Origin: Candidatus Rhodoblastus alkanivorans
GTDB taxonomy: Bacteria > Pseudomonadota > Alphaproteobacteria > Rhizobiales > Beijerinckiaceae
Direction of reading: 5' to 3'
Assembly (NCBI RefSeq): GCF_022760755.1
Contig: NZ_JAIVFP010000001.1
Location: 2,646,001-2,710,000, forward strand
Length of the DNA stretch: 64,000 nucleotides
How positions within the stretch are numbered: the first letter of the stretch is position 1; each line of letters begins with the position of its first letter. Below the pieces are notes generated by a model. That model did not search any database and was not told the DNA's origin. It saw only the letters and a list, made by a program, of their open reading frames with translations. This document shows positions 51,813 through 61,064 of this stretch, piece by piece. The translations under genes were made by a program, and so were the position numbers.

Positions 51813-52553
51813 ATGCCGTCTTATCTTGACCTGGGTCTGATCGCCGTCGTCCTGATATCGGCCCTGCTCGCGACGGTTCGCGGCTTCACCCGCGAGGTCA
51901 TGGCGATCCTCTCCTGGGGTGCTGCGGCGGCGGCGGCGGTCTATTTCTATCCGCTGCTCGTTCCCAAGCTCGCCGATCCGTCGTCGCCGATCTATATCAG
52001 CAAGGCGGCTTTGCGCCCCTATGCCGCCGGCGCCGCGATCTTTTTCGTCGCCCTGATCATCGTGTCCTTCATCACGATCCGCATTTCCGACGCCGTTCTC
52101 GATTCGCGGATCGGCGCGCTCGACCGTTCGCTGGGCTTCCTGTTCGGCGCCGTGCGTGGACTCCTGCTCTGCGCCATCGCCTTCATCTTCTTCAACTGGC
52201 TCGCGCCGGAAACCAACAATTCCACCCCCAGCTCGACTTCCACCCCCAGCTCGACTTCCACCCTGCGCAAGCAATGGCTCGCTAATTCCCGCAGCCTGCC
52301 GCTGCTGACGGCCACCAGCAACGAATTGCTGTCGCTCCTGCCCGACGATCCAGACGGCCTGCTGGCGAAGTTCAAGAAGCCGAAGCCCGCGGCCGGCGAC
52401 GAGGCTCCGCCGCCGGAGAACGATTCCGAGCCCAAGGCCACGCCGGCGCCCCCCTCGCCCCCGCGGCGCCCGGAAAAATCCGGCGCCGCGCAGCCCGCGC
52501 CCGCGCCCGCCGACAAGCAGAAGCTCGACAGCATCCTCAATCTCGGGCGTTGA
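51813..52553 (+). CDS. cvpA: CvpA family membrane protein
   Basis: This 246-residue protein has four hydrophobic segments in its first 140 residues, including LGLIAVVLISALLATVRG, AAGAAIFFVALIIVSFITI and AVRGLLLCAIAFIFFNW. The LDRSLGFLFGAVRG segment is typical of the CvpA (colicin V production) family. The C-terminal 85 residues are disordered and Pro/Ala-rich. It stands just before purF, the near-universal neighbour. A tandem repeat encodes TPSSTS in the loop after the last membrane segment. Confidence 0.92.
   Translation: MPSYLDLGLIAVVLISALLATVRGFTREVMAILSWGAAAAAAVYFYPLLVPKLADPSSPIYISKAALRPYAAGAAIFFVALIIVSFITIRISDAVLDSRIGALDRSLGFLFGAVRGLLLCAIAFIFFNWLAPETNNSTPSSTSTPSSTSTLRKQWLANSRSLPLLTATSNELLSLLPDDPDGLLAKFKKPKPAAGDEAPPPENDSEPKATPAPPSPPRRPEKSGAAQPAPAPADKQKLDSILNLGR
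52220..52263. repeat. 18-base tandem repeat inside cvpA
   Basis: TTCCACCCCCAGCTCGAC is present twice in perfect copies (52220-52237, 52238-52255), with a third partial copy. It encodes STPSST units; being a multiple of three, gain or loss of units keeps the frame. Confidence 0.8.
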
Positions 52554-52732
52554 AATTCACGAGTCCGGCGGCGCGATCTGGCGCGGGCGCGGACCGTCCC
52601 TTGCATGGCTTGACGGCTTAACGCACGATGCCGTGGTGGAAATTTCCGCAAAGGCTTTCCATTTGTCGTCGTGAGGTTTATTGAGCCCGAAACCCTTCGC
52701 GCGCGGCGCTCGCGCGCAGACGGAGCCAGAAC

Positions 52733-54214
52733 ATGGACGACCGCGACGCGGACCCCGATATAACCGCAGATTTCGATCCGGACGCCGATCGCCTGCGCGA
52801 GGAATGCGGCGTTTTCGGCATTTTCGGCCATCCCGACGCGGCGGCGATCACCGCGCTCGGCCTCCACGCCCTTCAGCATCGCGGCCAGGAAGCGGCGGGC
52901 ATCGTCTCCTATGACGGCAAACGCTTCAATTCCGAGCGCCGCATGGGCATGGTCGGCGACACTTTCTCCAAGGCCTCGACCATCGAGCGCCTGCCCGGCG
53001 ACCGCGCCATCGGCCACGTCCGCTATTCGACCACCGGCGAAACCATCCTCCGCAACGTCCAGCCGCTGTTCGCGGAACTCGATTCCGGCGGCTTCGCCGT
53101 CGCCCACAACGGCAATCTCACCAACGGCCTCACTTTGCGCCGCGAACTGATCCGCGCCGGCGCGATCTATCAGTCCACTTCGGACACCGAGGTTGTCCTG
53201 CATCTGGTCGCGCGCAGCCGCAAACATGCGGTGGTGGACCGCTTCATCGAGGCCCTGCGCCAGCTCGAAGGCGCCTATGCCTTCGTCGCCCTCAGCAACA
53301 AGATACTGATCGGCGCGCGCGATCCGCTCGGCATCAGGCCGCTCGTGCTCGGTCAACTCGACGGCCATTACATTCTGGCTTCGGAAACCTGCGCCCTCGA
53401 CATCATCGGCGCCCATTTCATCCGCGACGTCGAAAATGGCGAGATCGTCGTGATTTCCGAGGACGGCCTGGAGAGCATCAAGCCCTTCCCGCCGCAAACG
53501 GCCCGGCCGTGCATCTTCGAATATATCTATTTCGCCCGTCCCGATTCCATCGTCCACGGCCGCGCGGTCTATGACGTGCGCAAGGAAATGGGCGCCCAGC
53601 TCGCCCGCGAAAATCCGATCGAAGCCGACGTCGTCGTCCCCGTGCCGGATTCCGGCGTGCCGGCGGCGATCGGCTACGCCCGCGCCTCCGGGATTCCCTT
53701 CGAACTCGGCATCATCCGCAACCATTATGTCGGCCGCACCTTCATCCAGCCGACCCAGACTGTGCGCGAACTCGGCGTGCGGATGAAACATTCCGCCAAT
53801 CGCGCCGTCGTCGCGGGCAAAAGGATCATCCTGCTCGACGATTCCATCGTGCGCGGGACCACTTCGGTAAAAATCGTGCAGATGATGCGCGACGCCGGCG
53901 CCAAGGAGGTGCATTTCCGCATTTCCTCGCCGCCGATCACCCATCCCGATTATTACGGCATCGACACGCCGCAGCGCGACAAGCTGCTGGCGGCGACCCA
54001 TAGCCTGGAAGAGATGCGCTCCTGGATCGGGGCGGATTCGCTGGCTTTCCTGTCGGTCGATGGCATTTACCGGGCAATGGGCGAGGCCGGGCGCGATGCG
54101 CAGCGCCCGCAATTCACCGACCATTGCTTCACCGGAGACTATCCGACGACCTTGACCGACCTCAACGGCAAGGATATTCGCGCCCAATTGTCCCTGCTCG
54201 CCGAAACCGGCTGA
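52733..54214 (+). CDS. purF: Amidophosphoribosyltransferase PurF
   Basis: This 493-residue enzyme makes phosphoribosylamine from PRPP and glutamine, the first step of purine synthesis. The N-terminal nucleophile Cys is at residue 25 in REECGVFGIFGH, so a 24-residue propeptide must be removed. The PRPP loop is in IILLDDSIVRGTTSVKIVQM. No iron-sulfur cysteines are apparent in the C-terminal region. It stands after cvpA and before an SDR gene, the usual Rhizobiales order. Confidence 0.97.
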   Translation: MDDRDADPDITADFDPDADRLREECGVFGIFGHPDAAAITALGLHALQHRGQEAAGIVSYDGKRFNSERRMGMVGDTFSKASTIERLPGDRAIGHVRYSTTGETILRNVQPLFAELDSGGFAVAHNGNLTNGLTLRRELIRAGAIYQSTSDTEVVLHLVARSRKHAVVDRFIEALRQLEGAYAFVALSNKILIGARDPLGIRPLVLGQLDGHYILASETCALDIIGAHFIRDVENGEIVVISEDGLESIKPFPPQTARPCIFEYIYFARPDSIVHGRAVYDVRKEMGAQLARENPIEADVVVPVPDSGVPAAIGYARASGIPFELGIIRNHYVGRTFIQPTQTVRELGVRMKHSANRAVVAGKRIILLDDSIVRGTTSVKIVQMMRDAGAKEVHFRISSPPITHPDYYGIDTPQRDKLLAATHSLEEMRSWIGADSLAFLSVDGIYRAMGEAGRDAQRPQFTDHCFTGDYPTTLTDLNGKDIRAQLSLLAETG

Positions 54215-54235
54215 TCGCCAACACAGGACGCCTCC

Positions 54236-55021
54236 ATGTCGGAAACGCCTTCGACGGGCGACAAGACGCTCGCCGGCCAAAGTCTGTCGGGTCGGCTGGC
54301 CCTCGTCACCGGCGCTTCGCGCGGCATCGGCCGCGCGGTCGCGCTCGAACTGGCGCGGCGCGGCGCCCATGTCGTCGCCATGGCGCGAACCCAGGGCGCC
54401 CTGGAGGAACTCGACGACGAAATCCGGGCTCTCGGCGGCGAGGCCACCCTCGTGCCCTGCGACATCACCGACTTCCCGGCCCTCGACCGGCTCGGCGCGG
54501 CGATGTACGAGCGCTGGGGCAAGCTCGATATTTTCGTCGGCAATGCCGGGATTCTCGGGCCGCTGACCCCGATCTCCCATTGCGATCCCGACAAATGGGA
54601 CAAGCTTTTCGCAGTCAATGTCACGGCGAATTACCGGCTGCTGCGCTCGCTCGATCCGCTGCTGCGCGCGTCCGACGCCGGCCGCGTCGTCCTGATGTCG
54701 TCCGGCGCGGCGCAAAGAGCGGAATATAAGGCGTTCTGGGGCCCCTATGCGACCTCCAAAGCCGCGGTGGACGCGATGATGCGCTCCTACGCGGCCGATG
54801 TCGCCAACATCTCGAACGTCAAGGCGATGAGCGTCAATCCCGGACCGCTGCGCACCAGAATGCGCGCCGCCGCCATGCCCGGCGAAGACCCGATGACGCT
54901 GCGCACGCCGGAGGAATTCGCGCCCAAACTGGTCGATCTCTGCGGCCCGGACTGGAAGGAGACGGGAAAAATCTACGATTTCCCGACCGACAGAGTTTTG
55001 GCTTTCCAGGGTCCGGCGTGA
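54236..55021 (+). CDS. Short-chain dehydrogenase/reductase after purF
   Basis: This 261-residue NAD(P)-dependent oxidoreductase has TGASRGIGRAVALELA near residue 26, NAGILGP, the catalytic Ser in VVLMSSGAAQ and YATSKAAVDAM with the Tyr-x3-Lys pair. The C-terminal segment (NPGPLRTRMRAAAMPGEDP) is typical of SDRs that keep close to purF in Rhizobiales. Substrate unknown. It starts 21 bases after purF and ends 19 before the GSCFA gene. Confidence 0.93.
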   Translation: MSETPSTGDKTLAGQSLSGRLALVTGASRGIGRAVALELARRGAHVVAMARTQGALEELDDEIRALGGEATLVPCDITDFPALDRLGAAMYERWGKLDIFVGNAGILGPLTPISHCDPDKWDKLFAVNVTANYRLLRSLDPLLRASDAGRVVLMSSGAAQRAEYKAFWGPYATSKAAVDAMMRSYAADVANISNVKAMSVNPGPLRTRMRAAAMPGEDPMTLRTPEEFAPKLVDLCGPDWKETGKIYDFPTDRVLAFQGPA

Positions 55022-55040
55022 TTCCAGCGGACGGGACGCG

Positions 55041-56099
55041 ATGCGGAATCCTTACGCCAGCCTCCCTCCTTCGGCCTTCTGGGCGTCATCCGTAACGGCG
55101 GCAGGCCCTGCGGCGCCCACCGACCTGTGGCGCCCGAAATTCACGCTCGACGCCTCCAGCGCAACTCTGACCGCGGGCTCCTGTTTCGCCCAGCACATCG
55201 GCGGCGCGTTGCGCGCGGCCGGCTTCAACTGGGTCGAGGCCGAACCGGCGCCCCCGCAAATGCCGCCCGGAACCCAAAGGGCCTTCGGTTACGGGCTGTT
55301 TTCGTTCCGCACAGGCAATATTTACACCGCCACCGCTCTTCGCCAATGGATCGAATGGGCCTTGGCCGGCAACGACCCGCGCGATGAAGTCTGGCTCAAG
55401 GATGGGCGTTTCATCGATCCGTTCCGGCCCAATATCGAGCCGCAAGGGTTCGAATCCGAACATGAGCTTTTCATGTTGCGCGAGGTCACGCTTGCCGCCA
55501 TGCGCAATGCTTTGGCGCACGCCGATCTGTTCATTTTCACGCTCGGCCTCACCGAAGCCTGGCGCAATAAACGGAGCGGCCAAGTCTATTCGACCTGCCC
55601 GGGCGTCCTCGGCGGCGAATTCGATCCGGCAAAGCACGTCTTCCACAATTTCCGCTGCGCCGAGGTCGCCGTCGATCTCCGCGCTGCTTTCAACAGGCTG
55701 CGGGCGTTCAATCCGAAGCTGAAATTCCTGCTGACGGTTTCCCCCGTGCCCCTGAGCGCGACCGCGTCGGGCCGGCATGTCCTTGTCGCCACCGCCGCCT
55801 CCAAGGCGGCGCTGCGCGCGGCGGCCGACGAAGTCGCGGCCGAGGCCGCCGACGTCGATTATTTCCCGTCCTATGAGATGCTGGCCACCGCACAATTCGG
55901 CCGCCGCCATTATGCGCCGGACCTCCGCAATATCACGCCGGAGGGCGTGCAATGGGTGATGCAGACCTTTTTCGCCGCCCTGCGGGCCGAGCGCGGGCCG
56001 CCGCCGCAAGCGGCGTTCTCCGCGCCCAATGCCGATTCCCTTGAAGACGTCATCTGCGACGAGGCCTTGCTGGCCGCCTTCGGGAGGCCGCCGGCGTGA
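55041..56099 (+). CDS. GSCFA domain protein (SGNH-like esterase family)
   Basis: This 352-residue cytoplasmic protein has the family-naming motif AGSCFAQHIG near residue 46, FSFRTGNIYTATALRQWI, and FIFTLGLTEAWRNKRSG. The later LLTVSPVPLSATA segment is also conserved. GSCFA proteins are SGNH-hydrolase relatives found next to polysaccharide or O-unit modification genes. The stop overlaps the next gene by four bases (GTGA), so the two make a coupled pair. Confidence 0.85.
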   Translation: MRNPYASLPPSAFWASSVTAAGPAAPTDLWRPKFTLDASSATLTAGSCFAQHIGGALRAAGFNWVEAEPAPPQMPPGTQRAFGYGLFSFRTGNIYTATALRQWIEWALAGNDPRDEVWLKDGRFIDPFRPNIEPQGFESEHELFMLREVTLAAMRNALAHADLFIFTLGLTEAWRNKRSGQVYSTCPGVLGGEFDPAKHVFHNFRCAEVAVDLRAAFNRLRAFNPKLKFLLTVSPVPLSATASGRHVLVATAASKAALRAAADEVAAEAADVDYFPSYEMLATAQFGRRHYAPDLRNITPEGVQWVMQTFFAALRAERGPPPQAAFSAPNADSLEDVICDEALLAAFGRPPA

Positions 56100-56881
56100 A
56101 GGTCTGCGTCATCGGCAATTCCCACGTCGCCGCCTTGCGCGAGGCCCTCGGCGACGGCAAGAGGCGGGGCGGGCGCGACGTGGATTTCTATGCTCTGCCC
56201 GGCGGCGGCCAGCCGATCATCGCGGCGAAGGGCGATCGCCTGATCCCAGTCGCGCCGCAGAGGCCGGTCGTCACTGATGTCGAGGGCGCCGAGACGGAAG
56301 GCTTGCGCTTCGCCGCCTATGACGCTCTGGCGCTGAGCGCCTGCGGCCTGTTCGCCGCGCGCAACATTTTCATCGAACGCGACCCCGCGATCCACCCTTG
56401 CGGGGCCTTCGCCTGTCCGGCCTGGCTGGAGGACGCGCCTGAACCGGCGGGCGGCGAGCGGATCGTATCGAAATCGGCCTTTGACGCCATTGTCGAAGCC
56501 TATATCCGCAGCCATGGCTCGATCCGCCTCGCCCAGCTTCTCGCCAGGGAATTCAAGGGCCAGGTCCTGATCCAGCCCTGGCCGGCGCCGAGCCGGGCTT
56601 TGGCGAGCGATTCCGGCTGGTTCCTCAACCAGCGCCACGGCTCGCGTGGCCCCTTGGCCTGGAAAGCTTTTTTCACCGCGCAGCGGCGTGCGCTCGCCAA
56701 CATAAGCCGGGAGTTGGGCGCGCGCTTCACGCTGCTCGACTATCCGTTGCCGGAGACTTTGGACGACGGCTTCATGGAGCCGCGCTGGTGCATCCACGAC
56801 CCATGGCACGCCAACGCAACTTACGGCGAACTGGTCTGGGACCAGATCGACGCCGCCCTCGCGGCGATCGCGACGCCATAG
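56096..56881 (+). CDS. SGNH/GDSL-like hydrolase coupled to the GSCFA gene
   Basis: This 261-residue protein has KVCVIGNSHVAALREAL at the start, in which GNSH replaces the GDS block with its Ser nucleophile. Near the end DPWHANATYGELV supplies an Asp-x2-His pair, as in block V of SGNH enzymes. No signal peptide is present. The start is a GTG overlapping the GSCFA gene stop (GTGA). The family is probable, but the substrate is unknown. Confidence 0.7.
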   Translation: MKVCVIGNSHVAALREALGDGKRRGGRDVDFYALPGGGQPIIAAKGDRLIPVAPQRPVVTDVEGAETEGLRFAAYDALALSACGLFAARNIFIERDPAIHPCGAFACPAWLEDAPEPAGGERIVSKSAFDAIVEAYIRSHGSIRLAQLLAREFKGQVLIQPWPAPSRALASDSGWFLNQRHGSRGPLAWKAFFTAQRRALANISRELGARFTLLDYPLPETLDDGFMEPRWCIHDPWHANATYGELVWDQIDAALAAIATP

Positions 56882-56888
56882 GCCATCG

Positions 56889-58094
56889 TCAGCGCCGCTC
56901 TTGCCGGGCGCCCCGCCAGCGCGCGGCGAGCGCGACCAGCGCGAGGACGCAGAAAAGAGCCCCGGCGCCGAAGGTCGCCGCCGGCCCTGCACGTTCCCAT
57001 AACAGGCCGGCGAGAACGCTCGCCAGCAGTGCGATGCTTCCCTGGACCAGATTGAAGAAGCCGAAGCCGGTTCCGCGCAAATCGGCCGGCGTCGAATCCG
57101 CCACCATCGCCGCGAGCAGGCCCTGGGTCGCGCCCATATGCGCGCCCCAAAGGCCGACGCCGATCAGGACGAGGCCCCAATGATGGGCGGCGGCGAGCGT
57201 GACGTCGGCGGCGATCAGCAGGACGAGGCCGAAGGCGAGGAGGCTGCGCCGATCCATGCGGTCCGCCAGATCGCCGAAAGGAAAGGCCGTCAGGGAATAG
57301 ACGACGTTCATCGCCGCCATGACGAGCGGAACATAGGCGATGGCGATCCCCGTCTGCGCGGCGCGCAGCACCAGAAAAGCCTCGCTGAAACGGGCCAGGC
57401 CGAAAATGGCGCCGATGACGACGACCCGCCAATAGGCGCCGCCCAGACGGCGCAGATTTTCACGACGGATGGGATTCGAGCGCTTTTCGCCCGGCGCCGG
57501 CGCGGGCTCCCGCAAAGCAAAGGCCAGCAGGGCGACGCTCAGGATGCCGGGAATGGCGGCGACCCAAAAGACGACGCGGAAATTGTCGGACGTGAGCAGC
57601 ATCAGCCCCACGGCGAGCAGCGGCCCCAGCAACGCGCCCACCGTGTCGAGGGCCTGCCGCAAGCCGAACGCCGCCCCGCGCATATCGGGCGGCGCCAGGC
57701 CCGCGACCATGGCGTCGCGCGGCGCGCCGCGAATCCCCTTTCCCGTCCGATCCGCCAGCCGCGCCGCGAGAACGACCCCAAGGTTCGGCGCGATCGCGAA
57801 AAACGGCTTGGTCAGCGCGCTGAGACCATAGCCGAACAACGCCAGCGCCTTACGCCTGCCGATATAATCGCTCAACGCGCCCGAAAATATTTTCACGATC
57901 ATGGCCGTGGATTCGGCGGCGCCTTCCACCAGACCGACGACGACGGCGTCCGCGCCCAGAACCGTGGTCATGAACAGCGGCAACAGGCTGTGGATCATCT
58001 CCGACGAGATGTCCATGAACAGGCTGACGAAGCCAAGTATCCAGACGCCGGACGGCATGCGCCGGAGGACGGATTCGCGCTTCGTCTCGGTCAT
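56889..58094 (-). CDS. Major facilitator superfamily transporter
   Basis: This 401-residue membrane protein has about 12 hydrophobic segments. The opening VWILGFVSLFMDISSEMIHS and the SGALSDYIGRRKALALFGYG loop (a D-x4-GRRK motif A) are typical of an MFS subfamily of unassigned substrate that resembles multidrug exporters. It lies convergent to the SGNH gene, seven bases apart. ATG 58094 is chosen over an upstream start at 58151, because the extra residues are basic and low in complexity. Confidence 0.85.
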   Translation of the reverse strand: MTETKRESVLRRMPSGVWILGFVSLFMDISSEMIHSLLPLFMTTVLGADAVVVGLVEGAAESTAMIVKIFSGALSDYIGRRKALALFGYGLSALTKPFFAIAPNLGVVLAARLADRTGKGIRGAPRDAMVAGLAPPDMRGAAFGLRQALDTVGALLGPLLAVGLMLLTSDNFRVVFWVAAIPGILSVALLAFALREPAPAPGEKRSNPIRRENLRRLGGAYWRVVVIGAIFGLARFSEAFLVLRAAQTGIAIAYVPLVMAAMNVVYSLTAFPFGDLADRMDRRSLLAFGLVLLIAADVTLAAAHHWGLVLIGVGLWGAHMGATQGLLAAMVADSTPADLRGTGFGFFNLVQGSIALLASVLAGLLWERAGPAATFGAGALFCVLALVALAARWRGARQERR

Positions 58095-58125
58095 GGGACG
58101 CTCCGATCGGCTCGGACCGCGGGGG

Positions 58126-59583
58126 CTACCGCCGCCGCTTTTGCCCCGCATAGGGGTTGTCGCCCTGTTTCAGCGTGACGCGGATCGGCGTTCCCGGCAG
58201 GTCGAAGGTCTTGCGCAGGCCGTTGATGAGGTAGCGCTGATAGGATTCGGGCAGTTCGTCGAGCTGGTTGCCGAAGATGACGAAATGAGGCGGGCGCGCC
58301 TTGGGCTGGGTCATGTAGCGGATCTTGATGCGCCGTCCGGCGACCGCCGGCGGCGGGTTTTGTTCGAGCGCGCCTTCGAGCCAGCGGTTGAGGCGCGCGG
58401 TCGAGATGCGCTTGTTCCAGATTTCATGGGCCTTGATCGCCGCCTCGATCAAGGCGTCCACCCCCTGCCCGGTGGCGCCGGAAACCGGAACGACGGCGGC
58501 GCCGCGCACCTGGGGCAGCAGCCTGTCGGCCTCCTCGCGCAATTCCACGAGTTTCGCGCCCTTGTCCGCGATCATGTCCCATTTGTTGAGGCCGATGACC
58601 AGCGCCCGCCCCTCGCGCGCGACGAGGTCGGTGATCGTCAAGTCCTGCTTCTCGAAGGGAATGGCGGCGTCGAGCAGCACGACCACGACCTCGGCGAATT
58701 TCACCGCGCGCAAGGCGTCGGCGGCGGCGAGCTTTTCCAGCTTGCCGTCCACCTTGGCGCGCTTGCGCAGTCCGGCGGTGTCGAAAACTTTCAAGGCTCT
58801 TGTGTCGCTCGCTCCGGCATCCGCCGACCGCTTACGCGAATCGTCGCGCTCGCCCTTGCGCCAAAAATGCTCGACGCCGATCGAATCGCGGGTCACGCCG
58901 GCCTCCGGCCCCGTCAGCAGGCGCTCCTCGCCGAGCAGGCGATTGATGAGCGTCGATTTCCCGGCGTTGGGCCGCCCGACAATGGCGATCCGCAAAGGCT
59001 TGGTCGGGTCGAGTTCGCTGCCGTCCTCGTCGTCGGCGAGCGCCAGTTCGGGCCGCGCGTCCTCCTCGTCCTCGGACAAGGCGGTGGCCTCGGGCAAGGC
59101 TTCCAGCAGGGCGGCATAAAGCTCGGCAAAACCGTCGCCATGTTCGGCCGACAGCGGAACGGGGTCGCCGAGGCCGAGCGTGAAGGCGTCATAGGCGCCC
59201 GCCTCGCCCGTCTTGCCCTCTGCCTTGTTGGCGAGAAGAATCAGTGGCTTGCCCGCGCGCCGCACCAGCGACGCGAAATGGCTGTCTTCCGGCGTGACCC
59301 CGACCCGCGCGTCGATCATGAAGAAGATCGCATCGGCGTCCTGGATCGCGGCCTCGGTCTGGGCCCGCATCCGTCCCGAAAGGGTTTGGACGCCGCCCTC
59401 TTCCAGCCCGGCGGTGTCGATGATGGTGAAACTCAGGTCGCCAAGCCGCGCCTCGCCGGCGCGCCGGTCGCGGGTCACCCCCGGCTGGTCGTCCACCAGC
59501 GCCAGTTTCTTGCCCACCAGCCGGTTGAACAAGGTGGACTTGCCGACATTGGGCCGACCGATGATCGCGACAGTGAATGGCAT
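58126..59583 (-). CDS. der: Ribosome-assembly GTPase Der (EngA)
   Basis: This 485-residue protein has two GTPase domains in a row: the first with [14 protein letters not shown] near residue 8 and DTAGLEEGG, the second with [18 protein letters not shown] near 205 and [11 protein letters not shown]. The KH-like domain ends in a basic tail ([10 protein letters not shown]). An acidic insert ([20 protein letters not shown]) separates the two domains. The start overlaps the TPR gene stop by one base. Confidence 0.96.
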   Translation of the reverse strand: MPFTVAIIGRPNVGKSTLFNRLVGKKLALVDDQPGVTRDRRAGEARLGDLSFTIIDTAGLEEGGVQTLSGRMRAQTEAAIQDADAIFFMIDARVGVTPEDSHFASLVRRAGKPLILLANKAEGKTGEAGAYDAFTLGLGDPVPLSAEHGDGFAELYAALLEALPEATALSEDEEDARPELALADDEDGSELDPTKPLRIAIVGRPNAGKSTLINRLLGEERLLTGPEAGVTRDSIGVEHFWRKGERDDSRKRSADAGASDTRALKVFDTAGLRKRAKVDGKLEKLAAADALRAVKFAEVVVVLLDAAIPFEKQDLTITDLVAREGRALVIGLNKWDMIADKGAKLVELREEADRLLPQVRGAAVVPVSGATGQGVDALIEAAIKAHEIWNKRISTARLNRWLEGALEQNPPPAVAGRRIKIRYMTQPKARPPHFVIFGNQLDELPESYQRYLINGLRKTFDLPGTPIRVTLKQGDNPYAGQKRRR

Positions 59584-60287
59584 TATTTCGTTGGAGCGGG
59601 AGCAGCCGGCTTTGTGGCCGGTTTAGGCGCGGGCGGCGGCGTGAACTTGCCGCCGCCGCGCACCAGCGACAGAAAAGCGTTGACCTGCTGGCGCAGATTT
59701 TCCGGGGCGGCGGGATCGACCACAATCTGGTCGAACCATTTGCCGGCTGTCTCGAAATCGCCGCGCTTCAGGGCGGCGAGGCCCAGCATTTCACGCGCGG
59801 TGTGGCGGAACGGCGTATCGAGCAACGCGCCGAAGCGGCCGTCAAGCTCCGCGCTGTCGGCCACATCCACGCGCAGCATGCCGGCGCGCAGACGGGCGAC
59901 GTCGCGCAGCAGCTTGTCGTAAGCGGGATCGGCGGCGATCGCGTCGAACCCCTTGACGGCCGCATCGCGGTCGATGCCGGCGCGCTCCTCCGCCGCGCGC
60001 AGGCGCGCCAGCGCCTGATAGCCGCGGGGCGCCGTCCGGACGATGTCGTCGAAGGCCGTCGCCGCCGCTTCGGGCTTGTTGGCGTCCCCGAGCGCCTGCG
60101 CCGCGTCGAAGGCCGCGCCGGCTTTCTCGTCGCGCATTTGCTTCTGGTGCTGAATGAAGACGGAGATCGCCGTGCCGACCACGATCGCCACCGCAAGGGC
60201 CACGACGACGATCGAATATTTCGACCACAGCCGTTTGAGCTGGTCTACGCGGACGTCTTCTTCAATTTCGCGGAAAATATCGGCCAT
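59583..60287 (-). CDS. YfgM-like membrane-anchored TPR protein
   Basis: This 234-residue protein has a cytoplasmic start ([20 protein letters not shown]), one membrane segment ([20 protein letters not shown], about 24-43) and a periplasmic TPR-like region with [20 protein letters not shown] and [19 protein letters not shown] repeats. The Pro/Ala/Lys tail follows. YfgM-type proteins are ancillary factors of the SecYEG translocon and periplasmic chaperone network. The coupling to der is conserved in Alphaproteobacteria. Confidence 0.85.
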   Translation of the reverse strand: MADIFREIEEDVRVDQLKRLWSKYSIVVVALAVAIVVGTAISVFIQHQKQMRDEKAGAAFDAAQALGDANKPEAAATAFDDIVRTAPRGYQALARLRAAEERAGIDRDAAVKGFDAIAADPAYDKLLRDVARLRAGMLRVDVADSAELDGRFGALLDTPFRHTAREMLGLAALKRGDFETAGKWFDQIVVDPAAPENLRQQVNAFLSLVRGGGKFTPPPAPKPATKPAAPAPTK

Positions 60288-60361
60288 ATGTCTTTCCTGC
60301 CGCCGTTTTCGATGCGGTTAGCACGCCGCGCGGCCGAAAGCGAGCGGCATCGCGGGATTTA

Positions 60362-60438
60362 CTCAGGGTTCGCCCTCGCGGAAGGCGAGCCAGCGCCGGC
60401 TTTCTCAGGGCTCGCCTTCGCGGAATGCGAGCCAGCGC
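60362..60438. repeat. 42-base tandem duplication at the 3' end of the DUF2239 gene
   Basis: Bases 60362-60396 and 60404-60438 agree at about 32 of 35 positions with an offset of 42 bases (14 codons). The upper copy is the coding end of the gene; the lower copy lies after its stop and would encode RRWLAFREGEP and a stop in the same frame. Confidence 0.8.
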
Positions 60439-60968
60439 GCATGGGCGGCGACGTCGCCCGGCCAGCCCGAGACGTTTTCGGCGAAGCGCGCCCGGTCGCC
60501 GGCGAACAAAGCGCGCGACGCCTCCTCGAAGCCGGGCAGGTCGCCGGCGATCGCCGACAGGAAGCGATAGGCCGCCTCACGCGCCTCGCGGCGGCGGTCG
60601 CTTTCGGCGTTCTCGCGGCGGGCGTTTTCGACCAGCTTGCGCAGGGCGACGGAGGCGCCGCCCGGCTGAGCGTTCAGCCAATCCCAATGCCTTGGCAACA
60701 ATGTGACCTCGCGGGCGACCACGCCCAGTTTGGGCCGCCCGCGCCCGCGCGTTTCGGCGGCCGGGGCAGGCGGGGCGGCGCCTGTGGCGGATTCGTGCGC
60801 CTCGTCGCGGAAATCGAGATCGACCTGCCGCCCGGCCTCATCGAAGACGAGCACGCGGGCGGCGGGATCGTCGGCCAGGATCTGGCGGGCCATGCTGGCG
60901 GCATAGGAGTCGGCGACGCGGGCGACGCGCCGCGGTCCGGCGAAGATCGTGCAAAAAGCCGTGTTCAT
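60405..60968 (-). CDS. DUF2239 family protein
   Basis: This 187-residue soluble protein has CTIFAGPRRVARV at the start, VLVFDEAGRQVDLDFRDE, and the family hallmark GRGRPKLGVVAREVTLLPRH with QPGGASVALRKLV. A helical Arg/Glu-rich C-terminal part follows. DUF2239 proteins have no proven function. The RPKLGVV stretch recalls short DNA-binding arms, but that is speculative. ATG 60968 follows GGAGC and is chosen over 61028, which lies inside the promoter region. Confidence 0.85.
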   Translation of the reverse strand: MNTAFCTIFAGPRRVARVADSYAASMARQILADDPAARVLVFDEAGRQVDLDFRDEAHESATGAAPPAPAAETRGRGRPKLGVVAREVTLLPRHWDWLNAQPGGASVALRKLVENARRENAESDRRREAREAAYRFLSAIAGDLPGFEEASRALFAGDRARFAENVSGWPGDVAAHARWLAFREGEP

Positions 60969-60992
60969 GAGAAGCTCCGAAATGCGGCCCGA

Positions 60993-61021
60993 TTTATACC
61001 CGGATGAAATAATCCTGTCAA
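60993..61021 (-). promoter_or_regulatory. Near-consensus promoter of the DUF2239 gene
   Basis: On the minus strand TTGACA (61016-61021), exactly 17 bases and TATAAA (60993-60998) form an almost perfect sigma-70 promoter. The start codon is 25 bases past the -10. The inverted repeat at 60997-61035 overlaps both elements. Confidence 0.8.
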
Positions 61022-61035
61022 TTTTCACCCGGGTA
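60997..61035. promoter_or_regulatory. Inverted-repeat operator overlapping the DUF2239 promoter
   Basis: TACCCGGATGAAAT (60997-61010) and ATTTTCACCCGGGTA (61021-61035) are inverted copies with about 13 matching positions and ten bases between them. One copy covers the -10 edge and spacer, the other the upstream side of the -35. The layout fits repression by a dimeric or double-dimeric regulator of the TetR or GntR type; none is encoded next to it. Confidence 0.55.
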
Positions 61036-61064
61036 AAATATAAAATGCCGCAAAAACAGAGAGG

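Noticed and set aside
52019-54715. 898-codon minus-strand frame opposite cvpA, purF and the SDR
   Set aside because: It spans three well-supported genes in antisense; coding signals belong to the plus strand.
57901-59922. 673-codon plus-strand frame opposite the MFS, der and TPR genes
   Set aside because: Antisense shadow of well-supported genes; no motif.
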